Assembly (NCBI RefSeq): GCF_000400995.2
Contig: NZ_DF238930.1
Span: forward strand, 1 to 64,000
DNA length: 64,000 nt
From: Acidovorax sp. MR-S7
Lineage (GTDB): Bacteria; Pseudomonadota; Gammaproteobacteria; Burkholderiales; Burkholderiaceae_C
Direction of reading: 5' to 3'
Shown here piece after piece: positions 61,474 to 64,000 of this stretch. Within the stretch, counting starts at the first letter, position 1. Each line of letters begins with the position of its first letter. The notes beneath the pieces are model-generated. The model was not told where the DNA came from. It worked only from the letters and a program-made list of their open reading frames with translations, and ran no database searches. The translations under genes were made by a program, and so were the position numbers.

Positions 61474-63684
61474 TTACTTGGTCACCACTTCGCGCCGTCC
61501 GCGCAGGATGTTCAGCGTGTTGGCGGCCACCTGGCCGAGGCCGCGCATGCCGATCACCATCACGCTCTTGAGCGAGGTGAGCGGCTTGTCGTGCTGGCGG
61601 TTGCCCCAGAAGCCGATCCAGGCGTCGGCACGCGCGAAGGTCAGGCGCGCGAGGTCGGCCTGCTGGTGCAGGCTCAGCTCCCCGAAGCGCAGGCCCAGGC
61701 GGCCGTTGCCGCTGAAGGTGACCTGCGCGGGGAAGGTGCCCTCCTCGTCGGAGCGGAACAGCGACACCTCCACCTGGCTGCCGGTCTCCAGCTTCAGGCC
61801 TTGCGGCACCCGCAGGCCCACGCCGCTCTGGGAGAAGTCGTCGGTCTCGCACACCAGGGTCTTGCCGTCGGCGAAGCGCAGTGCCGCGGGCAGCGCCGCC
61901 GTCACGCGCGGCGTGCTGCGCACCTGGCGCGTCTCGCTGGCCACGGCCAGGCTGGCGCTGGTCAGGATGATGTTGTAGGCCGTCCAGACCATGTTGATGA
62001 CCAGCGTGGTGAACACCTCGGACGAAGGCCCCACGGCCACCATGCGCCAGATGCCCACGGCGAAGCCCAGCAGGTTGAGCAGCAGCAGGATCAGGTAGGG
62101 CCGCGCGATGGACCAGTCGAAATAGGACTGCTCGATCACCCCGCCCTTGGCCGTCACGTTGAACTTGCCCAGCTTGGGGTTCACGAAGGCCACGAGCACG
62201 GGGCGCATGATGTACCAGGCCAGCACCGACTCGTACACCTCGTTCCAGAACGAGTAGCGGAAGCGCCCCTGGATGCGCGAGTTGGTGATGCTCGCGTGCA
62301 TCAGGTGGGGCAGTGCGTAGGCCGTGATCATGGCGGCCGTGGCCTGGAACACGTGGGCGCTGAAGAACAGGTAGGCCAGCGGCGCCGTGAGGAACACCAG
62401 CCGCGGCAGCCCGTAGAAGAAGTGCAGCATGGCGTTGAAGTAGCACAGGCGCTGGCCCAGCTTCAGGCCCGGGCCGAACAGCGGGTTGTCCACGCGGCAG
62501 ATCTGCGCCATGCCGCGCGCCCAGCGGATGCGCTGGCCCACGTGGGCCGAGAGGCTTTCCGTTGCCAGGCCCGCGGCCTGCGGCAGCTCCAGGTAGGCGG
62601 TGTTGTAGCCGTGGCGGCTCAATTTCAGCGCGGTGTGCGCGTCCTCGGTCACGGTCTCCACGGCCACGCCGCCCACCTCCAGCAGCGGCGCGCGCTTGAT
62701 GATGGCGCACGAGCCGCAGAAGAACGCGGCGTTCCACAGGTCGTTGCCGTCCTGCACGATGCCGTAGAACAGCTCGCCCTCGTTGGGCATGACGTGGAAG
62801 GTGTCCAGGTTCTTCTCGAACGGGTCGGGCGAGAAGAAGTGGTGCGGCGTCTGCAGCATCGCGAGCTTGGGATCGCGGATGAACCAGCCCATGCAGATCT
62901 GCAGGAAGGAGCGCGTGGGGATGTGGTCGCAGTCGAAGATGGCGACGTAGTCCGACCCGGTCACGGCCAGCGCGGCGTTGATGTTGCCCGCCTTGGCGTG
63001 GGCGTTGTTGTCGCGCGTGAGGTAGCCCACGCCGAGTTCCTCGCAGAAGTCGCGGAATTCCTCGCGGCGGCCGTCGTCGAGCACGTACACGTGCAGCCGG
63101 TCCTCGGGCCAGTCCATCTGCATGGCCGAGAACACGGTCTGCTTGACCACTTCCAGCGGCTCGTTGTAGGTGGGGATGAACACGTCCACGCTGGGCCAGG
63201 TGTCCACGTCCTGCGGCATGGGCACGGGCCGGCGCTGCAGCGGCCAGGCGGTCTGGAAATAGCCGATGAGCAGCACCAGGAAGGCGTACAGCTCGGCCAG
63301 CAGCAGGCCGAAGCCGAAGCAGGCATCGACCCAGTTGGTGAAGCCCACGGTGTCGGTCACGCGCCAGTACATGTAGCGCGAAGAAGCGGAGATCGACAGC
63401 ACGATCATGGCCAGCGTGGTCAGCCGCCCGGGCGTGCGCGACAGCAGCAGCGCGGCCCCGAAGCTGCCCGCCGAGAAGAGCAGCTGCCCCGTCAGGTCCA
63501 GCGGCACGCTCACCACCAGGGCGAACAGCAGCGCCGCGCCCACCACGGCCACCACCCGCGCCAGCGGGTGGTTCCACAGGGGCTGGTCGGCGATGCGGTG
63601 CACGCGCATGCGCCAGCGCGCCTCGAAGCTGCGCGGGTTGCGGTCCGCGATCTCGTCGGCGACGGTCTTGTGGTCGGTGGCCAT
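61474..63684 (-). CDS. bcsA: Cellulose synthase catalytic subunit BcsA
   Basis: 736 residues. It polymerises UDP-glucose into beta-1,4-glucan and extrudes it through the inner membrane. GT2 motifs are intact: VLDDGRREEF (about 201), FDCDHIPTRSF (DxD-type, about 249), TEDAHTALKL (about 347) and QRIRWARGM (QxxRW, about 383). Eight or so transmembrane helices. The C-terminal PilZ domain has RSTPR (RxxxR) and DFSQSG (DxSxxG), so it should be switched on by c-di-GMP. ATG 63684 has an excellent GGAGGTG ribosome site. Confidence 0.97.
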   Translation of the reverse strand: MATDHKTVADEIADRNPRSFEARWRMRVHRIADQPLWNHPLARVVAVVGAALLFALVVSVPLDLTGQLLFSAGSFGAALLLSRTPGRLTTLAMIVLSISASSRYMYWRVTDTVGFTNWVDACFGFGLLLAELYAFLVLLIGYFQTAWPLQRRPVPMPQDVDTWPSVDVFIPTYNEPLEVVKQTVFSAMQMDWPEDRLHVYVLDDGRREEFRDFCEELGVGYLTRDNNAHAKAGNINAALAVTGSDYVAIFDCDHIPTRSFLQICMGWFIRDPKLAMLQTPHHFFSPDPFEKNLDTFHVMPNEGELFYGIVQDGNDLWNAAFFCGSCAIIKRAPLLEVGGVAVETVTEDAHTALKLSRHGYNTAYLELPQAAGLATESLSAHVGQRIRWARGMAQICRVDNPLFGPGLKLGQRLCYFNAMLHFFYGLPRLVFLTAPLAYLFFSAHVFQATAAMITAYALPHLMHASITNSRIQGRFRYSFWNEVYESVLAWYIMRPVLVAFVNPKLGKFNVTAKGGVIEQSYFDWSIARPYLILLLLNLLGFAVGIWRMVAVGPSSEVFTTLVINMVWTAYNIILTSASLAVASETRQVRSTPRVTAALPAALRFADGKTLVCETDDFSQSGVGLRVPQGLKLETGSQVEVSLFRSDEEGTFPAQVTFSGNGRLGLRFGELSLHQQADLARLTFARADAWIGFWGNRQHDKPLTSLKSVMVIGMRGLGQVAANTLNILRGRREVVTK

Positions 63685-63686
63685 GG

Positions 63687-64000
63687 CTACACCTCCGCGC
63701 CCACCTGGGCGCGCATGCGCGCCGCCACGAAGGCGGCGCAAGCCAGGATGTCATGGCTGGCCTGGCTGTGCGCCCCGTGGTCCAGCACGCTCATGCCCAG
63801 CGCCAGCGACTCGGACACGGCCTCGTCGGCATGGATGGAGCCCGCGAAGCGCGGCCCCACGGCCTCGCGCAGCACGCGCAGGATGTCCTGCGAGAGCTGG
63901 CGCGCGGAGTTCACCTGGTTCAGCAGGTAGAACGTGTCCACGAAGTCGGGGCGCGGCGCGCAGTGCGTCTGCACCAGCCGCTGCATGAGCGGCAGCGTGG
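63687..64000 (-). CDS. bcsQ: BcsQ (YhjQ), partial, runs off the window end
   Basis: Only the C-terminal 104 or so codons are inside. FVDTFYLLNQVNSARQLSQD and IHADEAVSESLALGMSVLDH match the C-terminal half of BcsQ, a MinD/ParA-like ATPase that localises the cellulose machine at the cell pole in E. coli. It ends 2 bp before the bcsA start (ribosome site inside its last codons), so it begins or continues the operon. Confidence 0.85.
   Translation of the reverse strand, partial: TLPLMQRLVQTHCAPRPDFVDTFYLLNQVNSARQLSQDILRVLREAVGPRFAGSIHADEAVSESLALGMSVLDHGAHSQASHDILACAAFVAARMRAQVGAEV

Overview
The window looks like chromosome from a high-GC betaproteobacterium of the family Comamonadaceae (Acidovorax, Alicycliphilus or Diaphorobacter type). 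The evidence is a Bug-type tricarboxylate-family binding protein, the short type-2 ArgC, DUF3717/DUF1289 and YaeQ proteins, a TfpX/TfpZ pilin accessory protein and IPTL-CTERM proteins. Genus assignment is inference from gene content. Almost all of the window is host-like high-GC DNA. The main exception is an AT-rich patch at about 9.4-11.6 kb.

Layout. 0.1-9 kb holds housekeeping and stress genes: a periplasmic glutathione peroxidase, a GST, purB, yaeQ, two small zinc/DUF proteins, a TerC family protein behind a yybP-ykoY manganese riboswitch, a holin-like membrane protein, a BepA-type protease, moaC and tRNA-Arg(UCU). 8.8-9.3 kb is a decayed stretch with a broken nucleotidyltransferase (MNT) antitoxin. 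9.4-12.3 kb is a type IV pilin gene with a sigma-54 promoter, followed by a TfpX/TfpZ accessory gene and an AT-rich LTA-synthase-like transferase. 12.5-15.6 kb is a Ser/Thr kinase, PP2C phosphatase and FHA operon. 15.7-18.6 kb holds a second TerC gene and sucCD. 18.7-26.6 kb carries argC, lysM-dprA, def-lipoprotein-fmt-azlC-azlD and pgk. 26.7-32.9 kb has two lipoproteins (one FlgO-like), an EamA transporter, pyrF, a LysR regulator, a Bug binding protein and an M14-like deacylase. 33-38 kb has a chemoreceptor with an FNR/ANR-type box and an NHL/IPTL-CTERM surface protein. 38-43.8 kb is a divergent two-component pair and uvrA. 43.9-49.5 kb is an island of two broken genes: an EIIC-EAL gene with a frameshift and an IPTL-CTERM gene with an in-frame amber codon. 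49.5-53.2 kb holds an MFS transporter, ssb and a large lipoprotein. 53.5-64 kb is a cellulose synthesis operon, bcsQ-bcsA-bcsB-bcsZ-bcsC, on the minus strand and cut by the window end.

The most striking unlabelled structure is a dispersed palindromic element with core arms ATAGCTGCCAGCGCTT and AAGCGCTGGAGGCC or AAGCGCAGGCAGCT. I count 13 copies, 11 clear and 2 degenerate. Most lie directly after stop codons. One lies wholly inside fmt. Several supply the stop codon or last residues of a neighbour (uvrA, the EamA transporter, dprA, the chemoreceptor), and copies bracket the two broken genes. The second notable system is the pilin, TfpX/TfpZ and LtaS-like cassette, a candidate phospho-modification system for type IV pili.
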